DNA of 26,127 nt from a virus. Within the stretch, counting starts at the first letter, position 1; each line of letters opens with the position of its first letter. The notes beneath the pieces are model-generated. The model ran no database searches. It had not been told where the DNA came from and saw only the letters and a program-made list of their open reading frames with translations. Below, piece by piece: positions 8,322-17,131 of the stretch. Position numbers and translations under genes: made by a program. The stretch spans positions 1 to 26,127 of the IMG/VR virus record IMGVR_UViG_3300009509_000148; one strand, 5' to 3'.

Positions 8322-9209
8322 TCATGGTTTGTCCACGGTGAACGTGACCGTTTCAGTCGGTGCGCTGAGACTGAGAGTCATACCGACATGCTCGATTTGC
8401 TCGATGTCCGTGGTGAAGGTCGAGCGCACGGCAAAGTCCACATCGAAGTTGACGCGACTTTCCCAATGCCCTCCGGCGATGTCGGACAGATCTGTCGCTG
8501 GGCTCTTGCCCCATACAGCGACACCATACTGATTGAAGACCTCAAGATACTGAGGCGATGTGAGTGCAGCTTGGCATCGAGCGACGATGTCCCAAGCCCC
8601 GCTGCGAGGAAATCTCTCCTTGGAGAAGCATCCAAGGGCTATGGTGAAACGTCGTGTATCTTGCACTTTTAGGACAGCCTGTGATGATAGGGTTGGTGTT
8701 CCGGTCATCTGGTTGGACACGGCCATTTGCCAGATCGAACCGACTGCATCCGGTGTGACGGTTAGCTCATCAACGGGCACTGCCGGAGCAGCCGTGAACG
8801 GGCTTTCGGTGTCGGCCACGATGAGAGCTACCAGAGCATCGCGGATCGTCGTTACTGTATCGAGGGCTGTCGCATCGTGATAGTAGTAGTATTCGTTGAT
8901 TTCGATGATGTAGCGTTCGTAGGCGGTTGCTGAATCCACCTTCACGTTGACCGTGGTCGGTGGGAGGAACACTTCTCCACGAACGCAATTCTGATTGTGA
9001 AAGTTTGGCCCGCTGATCATCGTCAAATTGACCGCGTTGCCCGAGGGGAAATTGTCATTCCACAGGCCCTCTCCATAGGCCCAACCAACCTCCACAGTCG
9101 AGCCGAGCGCATCCTCCAGCACTTCAATGAGTGCCTTCTGAAGCCTGTCCAGACGTATCGGGGACGCCCAAGGTCCAGAAGGAGATGAAGACGCCTCCCT
9201 GACGGTCAA
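8322..9209 (-). CDS. Neck/tail terminator protein (gp12-like)
   Basis: This product of up to 295 residues ends with a region typical of phage neck terminator gp12-like proteins: F-N-Q-Y-G-V-A-V-W-G-K, then D-L-S-D-I-A-G-G-H-W-E-S-R-V-N-F-D-V-D-F. The tail terminator caps the tube and sheath and binds the neck. The only start that keeps the N-terminal helix (R-L-D-R-L-Q-K-A-L-I-E) is a TTG at 9209, which overlaps the previous gene by 86 bases. A GTG inside that helix is an alternative. The unusual start or long overlap makes the exact N-terminus uncertain. The gene directly upstream of sheath fits this role. Confidence 0.65.
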   Translation of the reverse strand: MTVREASSSPSGPWASPIRLDRLQKALIEVLEDALGSTVEVGWAYGEGLWNDNFPSGNAVNLTMISGPNFHNQNCVRGEVFLPPTTVNVKVDSATAYERYIIEINEYYYYHDATALDTVTTIRDALVALIVADTESPFTAAPAVPVDELTVTPDAVGSIWQMAVSNQMTGTPTLSSQAVLKVQDTRRFTIALGCFSKERFPRSGAWDIVARCQAALTSPQYLEVFNQYGVAVWGKSPATDLSDIAGGHWESRVNFDVDFAVRSTFTTDIEQIEHVGMTLSLSAPTETVTFTVDKP

Positions 9210-9525
9210 AGTCCATCGTCAAGGAACACACCCACGTGCGGCCTGCGTAGGTGATCACGTCGGGTGCTTGACCGTCATTGCCCGAGTAGACCTGGACCTT
9301 CGTGTAGACCTCGATGGTCTCCAGATCGCGGATCGCTTCAGGCAACATCGTGCGGTCCTTGCCCGATACGTTGTGAACAGCAACGGGATTGACCGTGAAG
9401 TTGGTTGCCGTTGCGGGCACCATCTCTCCGTAGCTATTGCGCGTAGGCGCACCGCGTCTGGTGATGACCAGAGGACCAACGTTGAATTCGTCAATGAGAC
9501 CGGCGACTGGAAGAAGGGGGCTCAC
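9124..9525 (-). CDS. Probable head closure / head-tail joining protein
   Basis: This 133-residue protein has the layout of small head-tail joining proteins: an early beta strand (PLVITRRGAPTRNSYGE), then a segment with S-G-K-D-R-T-M-L-P-E-A-I-R-D. A strand T-I-E-V-Y-T and the D-V-I-T-Y-A-G-R-T-W-V-C motif near the end complete it. The LPE...R...VYT...Y.G..W.V pattern recurs in phage head-tail connector families. The start overlaps the upstream membrane-protein stop (ATGA), and the gene sits directly before the tail terminator, as head closure genes do. The assignment is by pattern and position only. Confidence 0.5.
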   Translation of the reverse strand: MSPLLPVAGLIDEFNVGPLVITRRGAPTRNSYGEMVPATATNFTVNPVAVHNVSGKDRTMLPEAIRDLETIEVYTKVQVYSGNDGQAPDVITYAGRTWVCSLTMDFDRQGGVFISFWTLGVPDTSGQASEGTH

Positions 9526-9968
9526 TTCATCAAATCCGTTTCTTTCTGCTCAAGCTCCTCTGGCTTTTGGGGTGGCGCGCCTCGTTTCTTGTTGGCGATG
9601 TGCTCAAGCACCCTGGCTTGATAAGCGTTCTGCTCCAGCAGGACTTCTTGCACTTCCTTCGATCGCTTCACGTCGGTCTTGATAATCGTGATCGCTTCTT
9701 CGCGCTTCTGTCCCCTCTCCTCGATTTCAATCGCCTTGTGCATCTGCTCATTCGTAGGCTTATCCGCAAGACGCTGAAACGTGATGGCCGCCGCTCCGAG
9801 CAACGATCCGAAGAAGATGATGGCAATCACAATGTCCTTGACTGCAAGAACACGTCGCCAAACACGGCCGTTCTTGGCGTCGGCTTCGCGACGTTCTTCA
9901 TCGCGCTTTTCGAGCACGTCGGAAATGGCCGCAATGAGCGAAGATTCCTGTGGTGATAGATCAGGCAT
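9522..9968 (-). CDS. Single-span membrane protein with coiled coil, function unknown
   Basis: This 148-residue protein has a charged N-terminal helix (about 15-40), one transmembrane segment (about 41-64, AVKDIVIAIIFFGSLLGAAA), then a long charged coiled-coil region with Lys, Glu and Gln (about 70-130). It ends in EQKETDLMK. It could be a holin-like, spanin-like or superinfection membrane protein. No lysis enzyme is encoded next to it, so none of these can be preferred. It begins right after the fibre stop (TAGGATG) and overlaps the next gene by four bases, so it is made with the fibre and neck genes. Confidence 0.6.
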   Translation of the reverse strand: MPDLSPQESSLIAAISDVLEKRDEERREADAKNGRVWRRVLAVKDIVIAIIFFGSLLGAAAITFQRLADKPTNEQMHKAIEIEERGQKREEAITIIKTDVKRSKEVQEVLLEQNAYQARVLEHIANKKRGAPPQKPEELEQKETDLMK

Positions 9969-9969
9969 C

Positions 9970-12900
9970 CTACGTCACCTGCTGCTTCTGAATCGTGCAA
10001 CGCCACTCGACGGTATCGCTGTTTCCGTTCACGTAAACGATCACATCGTTCGATGACACATCGATGTCCGCCGTCCAGTTGGCATCCGACTCGATCTCAA
10101 GCTGACGATCCGTCGCGCCTTGAATCGTCGCTCCCGCACCATCGCGATAAACGAGCGCGTTCAAGATGTACGTCGCCCGGTCACTGCCATCCGATTCCAT
10201 CCCGACAATGCGAGCCGTGATCAGCATCGCGCTATTGTCAGCCAGCGTCTCCGAGTAGATATTGTTGTTCGCTCCATCCGAGGTTTGAAGCTCGCGCACC
10301 AAGCGAACATCGCCGTGCTCCTCAGTCGTGTGACTCAGGCGAATGCCCTCTTGCGCGCCTACGTGAAACTCGTTGGCCGCAACTGAAGCTACGTCCGCAT
10401 CCGTTCCATCGGCGAACACAAACGTTCCAGCGTGGTTGACCTTTGCACGACGCCCAGCAGCAACTCCGTAGTTGGCGGCGGTGATAATGTTAGTATCTCC
10501 ACCGAGGATTGCGGCAGAATGTGACGCGCCAGCGATGGAACACGTATCGCCACCGAGGATGCAGTTGTGTGTATCAGTTGCGCTGATGACGTTGGTACGA
10601 CCACCACCGATGAAGCTGTAAGAAGCGCTGGTGCCTGAGATGTCGTTGTCCCGACCTCCAGTGACGATGCCCCATGAAGCAGCGACGATGTTTTCTTCGC
10701 CACCGACGATGGAGGCATACGTCGCATTGCCGCTGATGGTGTTGCCGCTTGCACCCGTGTTCCCACCACCACCAATGAAGTTGCTTCCAGCCGATGACGA
10801 AATGAGATTGTACTGACCGCCAACAATCACGTTGTGCTGTGCAGCGCTACTGATGACGTTGTTCTGTCCTCCGCCAAGGAAACATTGAGATGCACTTCCA
10901 GAAGAAATGTCATTATCTTGACCGCATCCAATGAAGGAACGGCTAGCGCTGACTGTGTTGCTCTGACCGCCGCCAAGAACGGAGAAATCATGCTCAATGC
11001 TATTCAGTAATCCGCCGCCGAGGAAACAGTTTTGACTTCCAGCAGAAACGACGTTGCGGTCACCGCCGACGATCGAAGATTCCAAAGCCGTCGCATTGAC
11101 TACATTGGTCGTGCCGCCGCCGATGAAGCTGTGAGAAGCCAGAGCATCGTTGTTCTCACCACCGCAGACACACGCGAAGGTGAAGTTGGCAATATTGTCG
11201 TGTCCACTCAGGATCGCCGCATAGTGGCCCGTCGTCCCGTGTGATGCCGTCGTCTCACTGCCGAGGTTGACCTGACCATACGATCCGGCGTCGATGGTCG
11301 GGCTCTGGTTCGTTCTTGCGCAGTAGAGATTCTCAGACGTGCCATTAGCATCGATCGCTGTCCCGCCCCCACCACCAGCACCAAGTTGAAAATCGGTCCC
11401 CGCGTCATCGGTGAAGTACAACTCATTCGGAGTTGCGTTCTTGACCCAAATGCAACCTTTCGCCGCAGCCGGAGTCCAGGGTACAGATGCGTTTTCGTTC
11501 AAGAGCAACGCGTCGCCCGCCGACATTTCCAAGTCGGTGCCGCCGCTCGTACTTCCGGCCGCAAGAGTCGCAGCTAGAGTTTCAGCAGCAGGAGTCGCAT
11601 TGACATCCGTCCAAGACGTGTTGTCCGATCCGGCACCTTGGTGAACGTAGAGCGTGCTGCTTGTCCCATCGTCCGCACGGACGTACAAGTCACCCGGATT
11701 GCCAGTGACGTTTCCTACGGGCGTCCGAGCACCCGCGAAGATCTGAGTATCTGCTCCGTTGGCACCCTGGCTCTCAAGCTCCAGCAGATAGGCCGTATCC
11801 GCATTGATGTTGAAGATGCGGAAACCACCACTCGCTCGGAACGTTGCCTCTTCTGCCGCGCTCGATGAAACGTCGGCATCCGTGTAATCACCCCAAACAA
11901 GCGAACCCTGATGCGTTGCGTGAGCGCGTCGCCCCAAGGCAAATGAGCTTGTACCTGAAGCAAGGTTATCACGACCTCCGAGGACCGTAGCAAAGATCGC
12001 GCTGACTGTGTTGTCCTGGCCACCGAGAATCGAAGCGTGACTTGCCGAACCGCTAGTTACGCAAGTGTCTCCGCCAGCGACCGTGTTCCACGAACCCGAT
12101 CCTCCTACGTTATTGTCTTGGCCACCTCCGCAAGCGCTGTACAGTGTACTTACCGTGTTGGCGTTTCCTCCGCAGCACACAGAGTCTTGAGATGAAACCG
12201 TGCAATCCTGTCCACCACCAATGAAGGAGGAGTGGTTCGAGATGGTGTTTCGAAGACCACCACAGATTGCAGAACCGTTTTGTGAAATGACATTCGTATT
12301 GCCACCACCAATGAATGAACGAATGCCGGTGATGTCATTGTTCATTCCGCCAGCGACGCAAGACTCCGTACCAGAAACAAGATTGTCGTATCCCGAGAGG
12401 ATCGCCGCGTAGTCGGCACTCGTTCCGTGTGATCCCGTTACTTCGCTGCCGAAATTGACTTGGCCTGAAGCTGCTCCAACGGTCGGGGAGTTGTTGGCAC
12501 GAACACACCAGAGGTTCTCACTGGTTGCATCGGCGTCGATCTTCGTTCCCGGTGAGAAGATGGGATGATCCGTACCCGCATCGTCTGTGAACCAAAACGT
12601 ATTCGGAGCATCGTTCTTGATCCAGAGACAGCCTTTTGTCGCTGCCGGAGTCCAAGGAACTGCTGCATTCTCGACAAGCAGAAGCGCATCGCCTGCTGAA
12701 ACTTCGACATCGGTGCCTCCGGTCGTGTTCCCGATAGCGAGCGTTTGAGCAAGGGTCTCTCCGCCGGTAGCGAGGTTGAAGTCCGTCCCGGCGTCGTCGG
12801 TGAAGTAGATCTCGTTGGGCGTCGTGTTCTTGACCCAGAGACATCCCTTTGTAGCCGCTGGTGTCCACGGTACGGCCGCGTTCTCTACGAGTAGGAGAGC

Positions 12901-13179
12901 ATCCCCTGCCGTGAATTCCACGTCTACGCCGCCCGTGGTGTTGCCTGACGTGAGGATCTCAGTCAGGGTGGCGTCCACGTCCACCGTGATGGTCGAGCCA
13001 GCCCCGCCATCTGTGAGCGCAATGCCTGTACCTGCGGTAAGCACGCGCTCATTGAGCAGAGTGGCATTGGTGCTGAGCGTGACGTAGGTGGCATCATTCG
13101 GCGCAAGCCCCATCGAGCCTCCACCGATTATCACCGTGCCGCCAGAGGTCGCGAATGCTCCTGGGAGTGTGAACAGCAT
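9970..13179 (-). CDS. Large fibre-like protein with YadA-head-like GGG/N repeats
   Basis: This 1069-residue protein starts at the ATG at 13179 with GGAGAAGG upstream. An in-frame TTG just before it is unlikely. Parts in order: an N-terminal strand region; two modules ending F-T-D-D-A-G-T-D (about 77-205); an array (about 250-420) of units like S-F-I-G-G-G-x-x-N-x-I; a third F-T-D-D-A-G-T-D module (about 545-610); a second GGG/N array (about 640-940); and a C-terminal domain shared with the 905-residue protein at 14414-17131. The GGG/N units resemble the left-handed beta-roll of trimeric adhesin heads, with the A-G-R-R-A-K-V-N-H-A-G-T-F-V cap. It is probably a trimeric host-recognition or neck appendage fibre. 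It lies among neck genes, not after the baseplate. Confidence 0.75.
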   Translation of the reverse strand: MLFTLPGAFATSGGTVIIGGGSMGLAPNDATYVTLSTNATLLNERVLTAGTGIALTDGGAGSTITVDVDATLTEILTSGNTTGGVDVEFTAGDALLLVENAAVPWTPAATKGCLWVKNTTPNEIYFTDDAGTDFNLATGGETLAQTLAIGNTTGGTDVEVSAGDALLLVENAAVPWTPAATKGCLWIKNDAPNTFWFTDDAGTDHPIFSPGTKIDADATSENLWCVRANNSPTVGAASGQVNFGSEVTGSHGTSADYAAILSGYDNLVSGTESCVAGGMNNDITGIRSFIGGGNTNVISQNGSAICGGLRNTISNHSSFIGGGQDCTVSSQDSVCCGGNANTVSTLYSACGGGQDNNVGGSGSWNTVAGGDTCVTSGSASHASILGGQDNTVSAIFATVLGGRDNLASGTSSFALGRRAHATHQGSLVWGDYTDADVSSSAAEEATFRASGGFRIFNINADTAYLLELESQGANGADTQIFAGARTPVGNVTGNPGDLYVRADDGTSSTLYVHQGAGSDNTSWTDVNATPAAETLAATLAAGSTSGGTDLEMSAGDALLLNENASVPWTPAAAKGCIWVKNATPNELYFTDDAGTDFQLGAGGGGGTAIDANGTSENLYCARTNQSPTIDAGSYGQVNLGSETTASHGTTGHYAAILSGHDNIANFTFACVCGGENNDALASHSFIGGGTTNVVNATALESSIVGGDRNVVSAGSQNCFLGGGLLNSIEHDFSVLGGGQSNTVSASRSFIGCGQDNDISSGSASQCFLGGGQNNVISSAAQHNVIVGGQYNLISSSAGSNFIGGGGNTGASGNTISGNATYASIVGGEENIVAASWGIVTGGRDNDISGTSASYSFIGGGRTNVISATDTHNCILGGDTCSIAGASHSAAILGGDTNIITAANYGVAAGRRAKVNHAGTFVFADGTDADVASVAANEFHVGAQEGIRLSHTTEEHGDVRLVRELQTSDGANNNIYSETLADNSAMLITARIVGMESDGSDRATYILNALVYRDGAGATIQGATDRQLEIESDANWTADIDVSSNDVIVYVNGNSDTVEWRCTIQKQQVT

Positions 13180-13226
13180 CAAACCTTCTCCTTGCCATCG
13201 ACTACGATTTCAGGCACAATGCCCGC

Positions 13227-13868
13227 ATGCCTGCTCTGAGAAATCTCGTGGGCCAGCGCTTCGGTCGATGGATTGTCGTTGAACGTCGTGGTCGTGACTC
13301 CGGTCATGCCGCATGGCTCTGCCGCTGCGATTGTGGAAATGAGAGGACGGTCTCCGCGGCGAATCTGCGCTCGGGCGCGAGCCAAAGCTGCGGCTGCCTC
13401 CATCGGGAACGAGCCAGCCAAGCGAAGACAACTCATGGAGGTTGCGGCACTTCGGAGTACAGAACATGGCGCGGGATCATCAATCGCTGTACCGATCCCA
13501 ATCAGCCGCGCTTCAAAGACTACGGAGGGCGGGGCATCCGCGTCTGCGATAGGTGGCGCCACAGCTTCGAGAACTTCCTGGCCGACGTGGGCCCACGCCC
13601 TGAAGGCAGTCGGAACGGTCGGGCGATCTTCTCCCTCGACCGCATCGACAATGACGGAGACTACGAGCCCGGCAACTGCCGCTGGACCACGAACACCGTG
13701 CAGACTCGGAACGCCAGATCGAACGTGAAGATCACGCACGGCGGCGTCACGATGTGCCTCTCCGCGTGGGGCGAGAAACTCGGCATCCCTTACATCACGT
13801 TGAAGTGGCGCCGTGCTCGTGGCTGGAGTGATCATGAAGTCCTGTTTGGTCGTTCTTCGCAGCGGTGA
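13227..13868 (+). CDS. HNH homing endonuclease, insert next to the large fibre gene
   Basis: This 213-residue protein is of the same family as the HNH gene at 2203, also in reverse orientation to its neighbours. Parts: R-N-L-V-G-Q-R-F-G-R-W, Cys cluster C-R-C-D-C-G (about 32-37) and S-C-G-C (about 54-57), T-W-R-G-I-I-N-R-C, Y-G-G-R-G-I-R-V-C-D-R-W, and the catalytic core [18 protein letters not shown] (about 136-153). A C-terminal tail (about 165-213) with W-G-E-K-L-G-I-P-Y-I-T-L looks like a NUMOD-type DNA-binding helix. The last 37 bases overlap the 3' end of a small zinc protein on the other strand. No clear ribosome binding site precedes it. Confidence 0.9.
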   Translation: MPALRNLVGQRFGRWIVVERRGRDSGHAAWLCRCDCGNERTVSAANLRSGASQSCGCLHRERASQAKTTHGGCGTSEYRTWRGIINRCTDPNQPRFKDYGGRGIRVCDRWRHSFENFLADVGPRPEGSRNGRAIFSLDRIDNDGDYEPGNCRWTTNTVQTRNARSNVKITHGGVTMCLSAWGEKLGIPYITLKWRRARGWSDHEVLFGRSSQR

Positions 13869-14005
13869 TTCGCCACGTCAGTGAAAAGACGGAGGTAGTC
13901 CGTACTGCGCTCCGTCCAACCGCACTTCGGGCACGTGAACCGGTAGGCGGGCTTGGGGCCACCCCACCCGCCTTCGTACCCTTCCTGTTCGATGCGCGCT
14001 CTCAT
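13832..14005 (-). CDS. Small zinc-ribbon-like protein
   Basis: This 57-residue protein starts at the ATG at 14005 with a good AAGGAG seven bases upstream. Further upstream codons in the same frame lie inside the neighbouring gene and are unlikely. It carries F-T-C-P-K-C-G-W near residue 25 and H-R-C near 48, a possible C-x2-C...H-x2-C zinc site. Its role is unknown. It sits between two structural genes and would be co-transcribed with them. Its last 12 codons overlap the end of the HNH gene on the other strand, so the endonuclease insertion may have altered its C-terminus. Confidence 0.6.
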   Translation of the reverse strand: MRARIEQEGYEGGWGGPKPAYRFTCPKCGWTERSTDYLRLFTDVANHRCEERPNRTS

Positions 14006-14030
14006 AACTCCTTGAAATGATTGGTATTTT

Positions 14031-14405
14031 CTAGCCCTCGCTGACTTCGAAGTCGTAGTCGATTTTGATGGTGCCCGAGGCCGCCATGCCGGTCGTCTCA
14101 AACTTCAACTGCCACGCGTTGCTGTTGGTATTGGTCGGCAGGATCATGAACCCATGAGGACCAGCCATGACGAGATCTGTCGTCGTGTCCGTAAGCAACA
14201 CAGTCGTGTGAGTCGTGGCGTCAGGATCGACAAGCGAGAGCGTCCAATCGGTGATCGCTCCGCCCGTGTGAAAACTCAGAGAGTTGACCCTGACTTGAAT
14301 CGTGGGCGATCCCGTATGCGTCGCCGCATCGAACAGACCCGTAGCCGCATCCGCTCCAGTGAACTGGCTGCCACCGCCTGCTTGAGTTGCTGTGTAAATT
14401 GGCAT
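14031..14405 (-). CDS. Small beta-rich structural protein, function unknown
   Basis: This 124-residue protein starts at the ATG at 14405 (MPIYTATQAGGG) with TAGGAG ten bases upstream. The codons further upstream run into the fibre gene. It is beta-rich and low in charge, with repeated Thr/Asp and a G-T-I-K-I-D-Y-D-F-E-V ending. That composition is like a decorating or fibre-associated protein. It follows the 905-residue fibre gene by eight bases, so it may be a tip, cap or attachment partner for that fibre. No family is recognised. Confidence 0.6.
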   Translation of the reverse strand: MPIYTATQAGGGSQFTGADAATGLFDAATHTGSPTIQVRVNSLSFHTGGAITDWTLSLVDPDATTHTTVLLTDTTTDLVMAGPHGFMILPTNTNSNAWQLKFETTGMAASGTIKIDYDFEVSEG

Positions 14406-14413
14406 CTTGTCTC

Positions 14414-17131
14414 CTACGTGACTTGCTGGAATTGCACAGTGCAGCGCCAACGGAGATTGACGACTCCTGATGGGCCTGTAACTCGTAGTCGCACGTCGTT
14501 GCTGTTCACATCGAACGTGCAGTCCCATGTCGCATCTGATTCTTCTGTCCACGGAGCATCGACAGAACCTTGAATAGTTGCAGCACCGCCGTCTCGATAG
14601 ACGCCGACACGACGAAAATAGAAAGCTCGCGCAGAGCCGTCCGTCTTCATGGCAACGACTTTGGCCTCGACCCAAGTCGCCGAATCATCAGGAAGCGTCA
14701 GCGACCAAGCTGTGTTCGGTCCTGTCGTAGAGCCATCGTACTCGGCTACTTGCGTGACTCGGCCGTGCGCAACCGTGGAGGACACGAGAACGAAATCAGT
14801 GTCGGTGATCCGAACCGTGCCAACCGTGCCGCCAGCCGCGGTGCCTGCTTGTAGCAGAATGTTGCCTGAGTCGCCTGTCGCTCCGGCCGTTCCCGAATGG
14901 ATGTAGACGTAGCCGCTGTCTCCAGTGCCGCTTCCTTGACCCGATTCGAGAGTGACGTTTCCTCCATCGAAGTTGCCACTCGACGCAGCACCGGCTTTGA
15001 AATAGGCAGTACCTCCAGCACCCGCAACGCCTTGACCAGCGTAGACATTCAGCGTTCCGCCAGCCCCGCTCGTTTGAGCATTTCCGCTACGAACGGTGGT
15101 TGCGCCACCTGCGCCAGAGGTTGCACCCCCGAGGCCACCGTAGACCTCGACAGCACCACCTGCCCCTGTAACGCCCCCAGGGCCTCCGTAGACGTGTGCT
15201 TCACCGCCTGCCCCTGAGGTATTCCCAGCGCCGCCGACAAGCTCTGCCTCGCCTCCTACGCTCGTAGGGCCTCCTGCTCCACCGTAGAGCTTGCCTGCTC
15301 CTCCCGAATTACCCGTAGAAGAAGAATCTCCCCCTGCTATTGCAATTTCTCCACCATTACCCGCTGAAGCGCTACCAGCAGCGATACTTACATCACCTCC
15401 GTTACCAGAAATAGTTCCGCCAGCCGAAGCCGCGATGGCGACATCGGCACCACCAGCTTGATTCCCCGAAGTACCTGCCGTGATAGTTACTTTCCCACCA
15501 TCCTTAGTCGTCCCTCCGGCCGCACCACCCTGAATTATGGCCCAACCACCATCGTTGTTTCCCCCTGATCCTCCTTGAACATAAGCGTTCCCTCCCGAAC
15601 CAGTGGCGCCACCATTACCTCCTGTTATGAGAGCACTACCTCCCATTCCTGTCCCATTCCCAGCGCCTCCTCTCGTGGAGGCCGAGCCCCCCGCTTGATT
15701 GGTGTCTCCGTCTCCTCCCCACAACACCGCATTGATGCCCGCAGCCCCCGAACCATCAGCACCTTTGATGATATTACTATTCGTCGCCAGCACGATGTTA
15801 TCCGTGCCATTGACTTCAATATCCGTTCCGCCTGTCGTGTTTCCAGCAACAAGGACATTCGCCAACGGTGCTCCGGCAGCGCCCGCACCAGTCAGATCAA
15901 TGTCGGTGCCCGCATCATCCGTAAAGACAAGTGTGTTTGGAACATCGTTGCGAATCCAGATTGTTCCTTTGCCCGCTGCTGGTGCGCCGCCTGGAACAGC
16001 AGCGTTCTCGTTCAACAGCAATGGATCGGCTGCGCTGACCTCGATGCCCGTTCCGCCTGTCGTTGCTCCCGAAGCAAGAGCAAGAGCTAGCGTCGTCACA
16101 TGCGGGTTCGCAACGTCCGCGATGTGAGCATCGAGAGCCGTTCCGTCAGCCGATACGTTGCGGCCATCCACATTTCCGGTCACGAAGATGCTGCCGTTGA
16201 CGGTCACATCTCCGCCGTCAGTCAGCGTCATCGTGGAGTTTTGGATGAGCTTTCCAGTCGTTCCGTCGAACCGACAAAGAGCGTTATCAGTCGCGCTTCC
16301 TGGTCCTACGACATCGCCTCCACTTGCCGCTCCGATGAGATGATCCGTTCCCGCATCGTCTGTGAAGTAGAGCGTATTGGGCGTCGTGCTCTTGACCCAA
16401 AGGCAACCTTTGGTCGCTACGGGTGCCCAAGGCACTGCTCCGTTCTCGACCATGAGTAGAGCATCGGCGGCAGATACCTCAAGATCGGTGCCTCCCGTCA
16501 CGTTGCCCGCAGCGAGAGCTTTCGTCAGGCTTGTCGTGTGAGGATTGGCCGTGTCCGCAAGATGGGCCGTTAGTGACGCGCCCGTGGCAGAGACATCAAC
16601 TCCATCGACCGTTCCACTCAGTGTGATGTTTCCAAGCCCGCTGAGATTCCCCGAGTCATCGAGAATGGCGAGACTGTTCTGGAGCGTCTTGCCTCCCGCC
16701 CCGTCGAATCGAGCAATCGCATTGTCTGTCGCGCCCGCAGGTCCAGTAACATCGCCTGCGCTCGAAATGCTCGCCCATGTCGAAGCTGCTGCTCCATCGA
16801 CACTGACGCAGTACCAAACCGTCTGATCGTCTCTCTTGAAGAGCAAGTCGTTTGCCGCCAGATCGTCATCCGAACCAAGAGCATCACGCTCTGCCGCATC
16901 GGCGACGGACCACAGCTTCACGCCCTTGTAGAGTTGCTGATAGCTCGCGAGGAACAGGTCATCGATGCCATTGCTCCACAAGCGTCCGCCGTAATCTTTG
17001 ATCTGGCTCGCGGGAGTCGCGACATCATCGACTTTCGCGGTCTGGAAAACGTCTGCCCACGTGCCATCGGAAACGGCGGTCGCGAGAAAGGCATCGAGAG
17101 AGATGTTGAAGGTTACTGAGCCATCGGACAT
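14414..17131 (-). CDS. Large fibre-like protein with a glycine-rich domain
   Basis: This 905-residue protein starts at the ATG at 17131, overlapping the neck gene stop (TAATG), with GGGAG upstream. The N-terminal region (about 1-140) includes a carrier-like segment. It then has two modules ending F-T-D-D-A-G-T-D (about 205-255 and 350-405), then about 330 residues of Gly-rich repeats (units such as G-G-A-G-G with V/I strands between). The C-terminal domain (about 775-905) matches that of the 1069-residue fibre. Gly-rich repeats of this kind could form a polyglycine II-type sandwich or a beta-helical stack. It is probably a trimeric appendage. The N-terminus and C-terminus look non-repetitive, as expected for attachment and tip parts. 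Confidence 0.75.
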   Translation of the reverse strand: MSDGSVTFNISLDAFLATAVSDGTWADVFQTAKVDDVATPASQIKDYGGRLWSNGIDDLFLASYQQLYKGVKLWSVADAAERDALGSDDDLAANDLLFKRDDQTVWYCVSVDGAAASTWASISSAGDVTGPAGATDNAIARFDGAGGKTLQNSLAILDDSGNLSGLGNITLSGTVDGVDVSATGASLTAHLADTANPHTTSLTKALAAGNVTGGTDLEVSAADALLMVENGAVPWAPVATKGCLWVKSTTPNTLYFTDDAGTDHLIGAASGGDVVGPGSATDNALCRFDGTTGKLIQNSTMTLTDGGDVTVNGSIFVTGNVDGRNVSADGTALDAHIADVANPHVTTLALALASGATTGGTGIEVSAADPLLLNENAAVPGGAPAAGKGTIWIRNDVPNTLVFTDDAGTDIDLTGAGAAGAPLANVLVAGNTTGGTDIEVNGTDNIVLATNSNIIKGADGSGAAGINAVLWGGDGDTNQAGGSASTRGGAGNGTGMGGSALITGGNGGATGSGGNAYVQGGSGGNNDGGWAIIQGGAAGGTTKDGGKVTITAGTSGNQAGGADVAIAASAGGTISGNGGDVSIAAGSASAGNGGEIAIAGGDSSSTGNSGGAGKLYGGAGGPTSVGGEAELVGGAGNTSGAGGEAHVYGGPGGVTGAGGAVEVYGGLGGATSGAGGATTVRSGNAQTSGAGGTLNVYAGQGVAGAGGTAYFKAGAASSGNFDGGNVTLESGQGSGTGDSGYVYIHSGTAGATGDSGNILLQAGTAAGGTVGTVRITDTDFVLVSSTVAHGRVTQVAEYDGSTTGPNTAWSLTLPDDSATWVEAKVVAMKTDGSARAFYFRRVGVYRDGGAATIQGSVDAPWTEESDATWDCTFDVNSNDVRLRVTGPSGVVNLRWRCTVQFQQVT

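Noticed and set aside
14750-15760. CRISPR-like or tandem DNA repeat in the Gly-rich fibre region
   Set aside because: Repeats follow glycine codons with varied length and spacing. There are no constant direct repeats with unique spacers.
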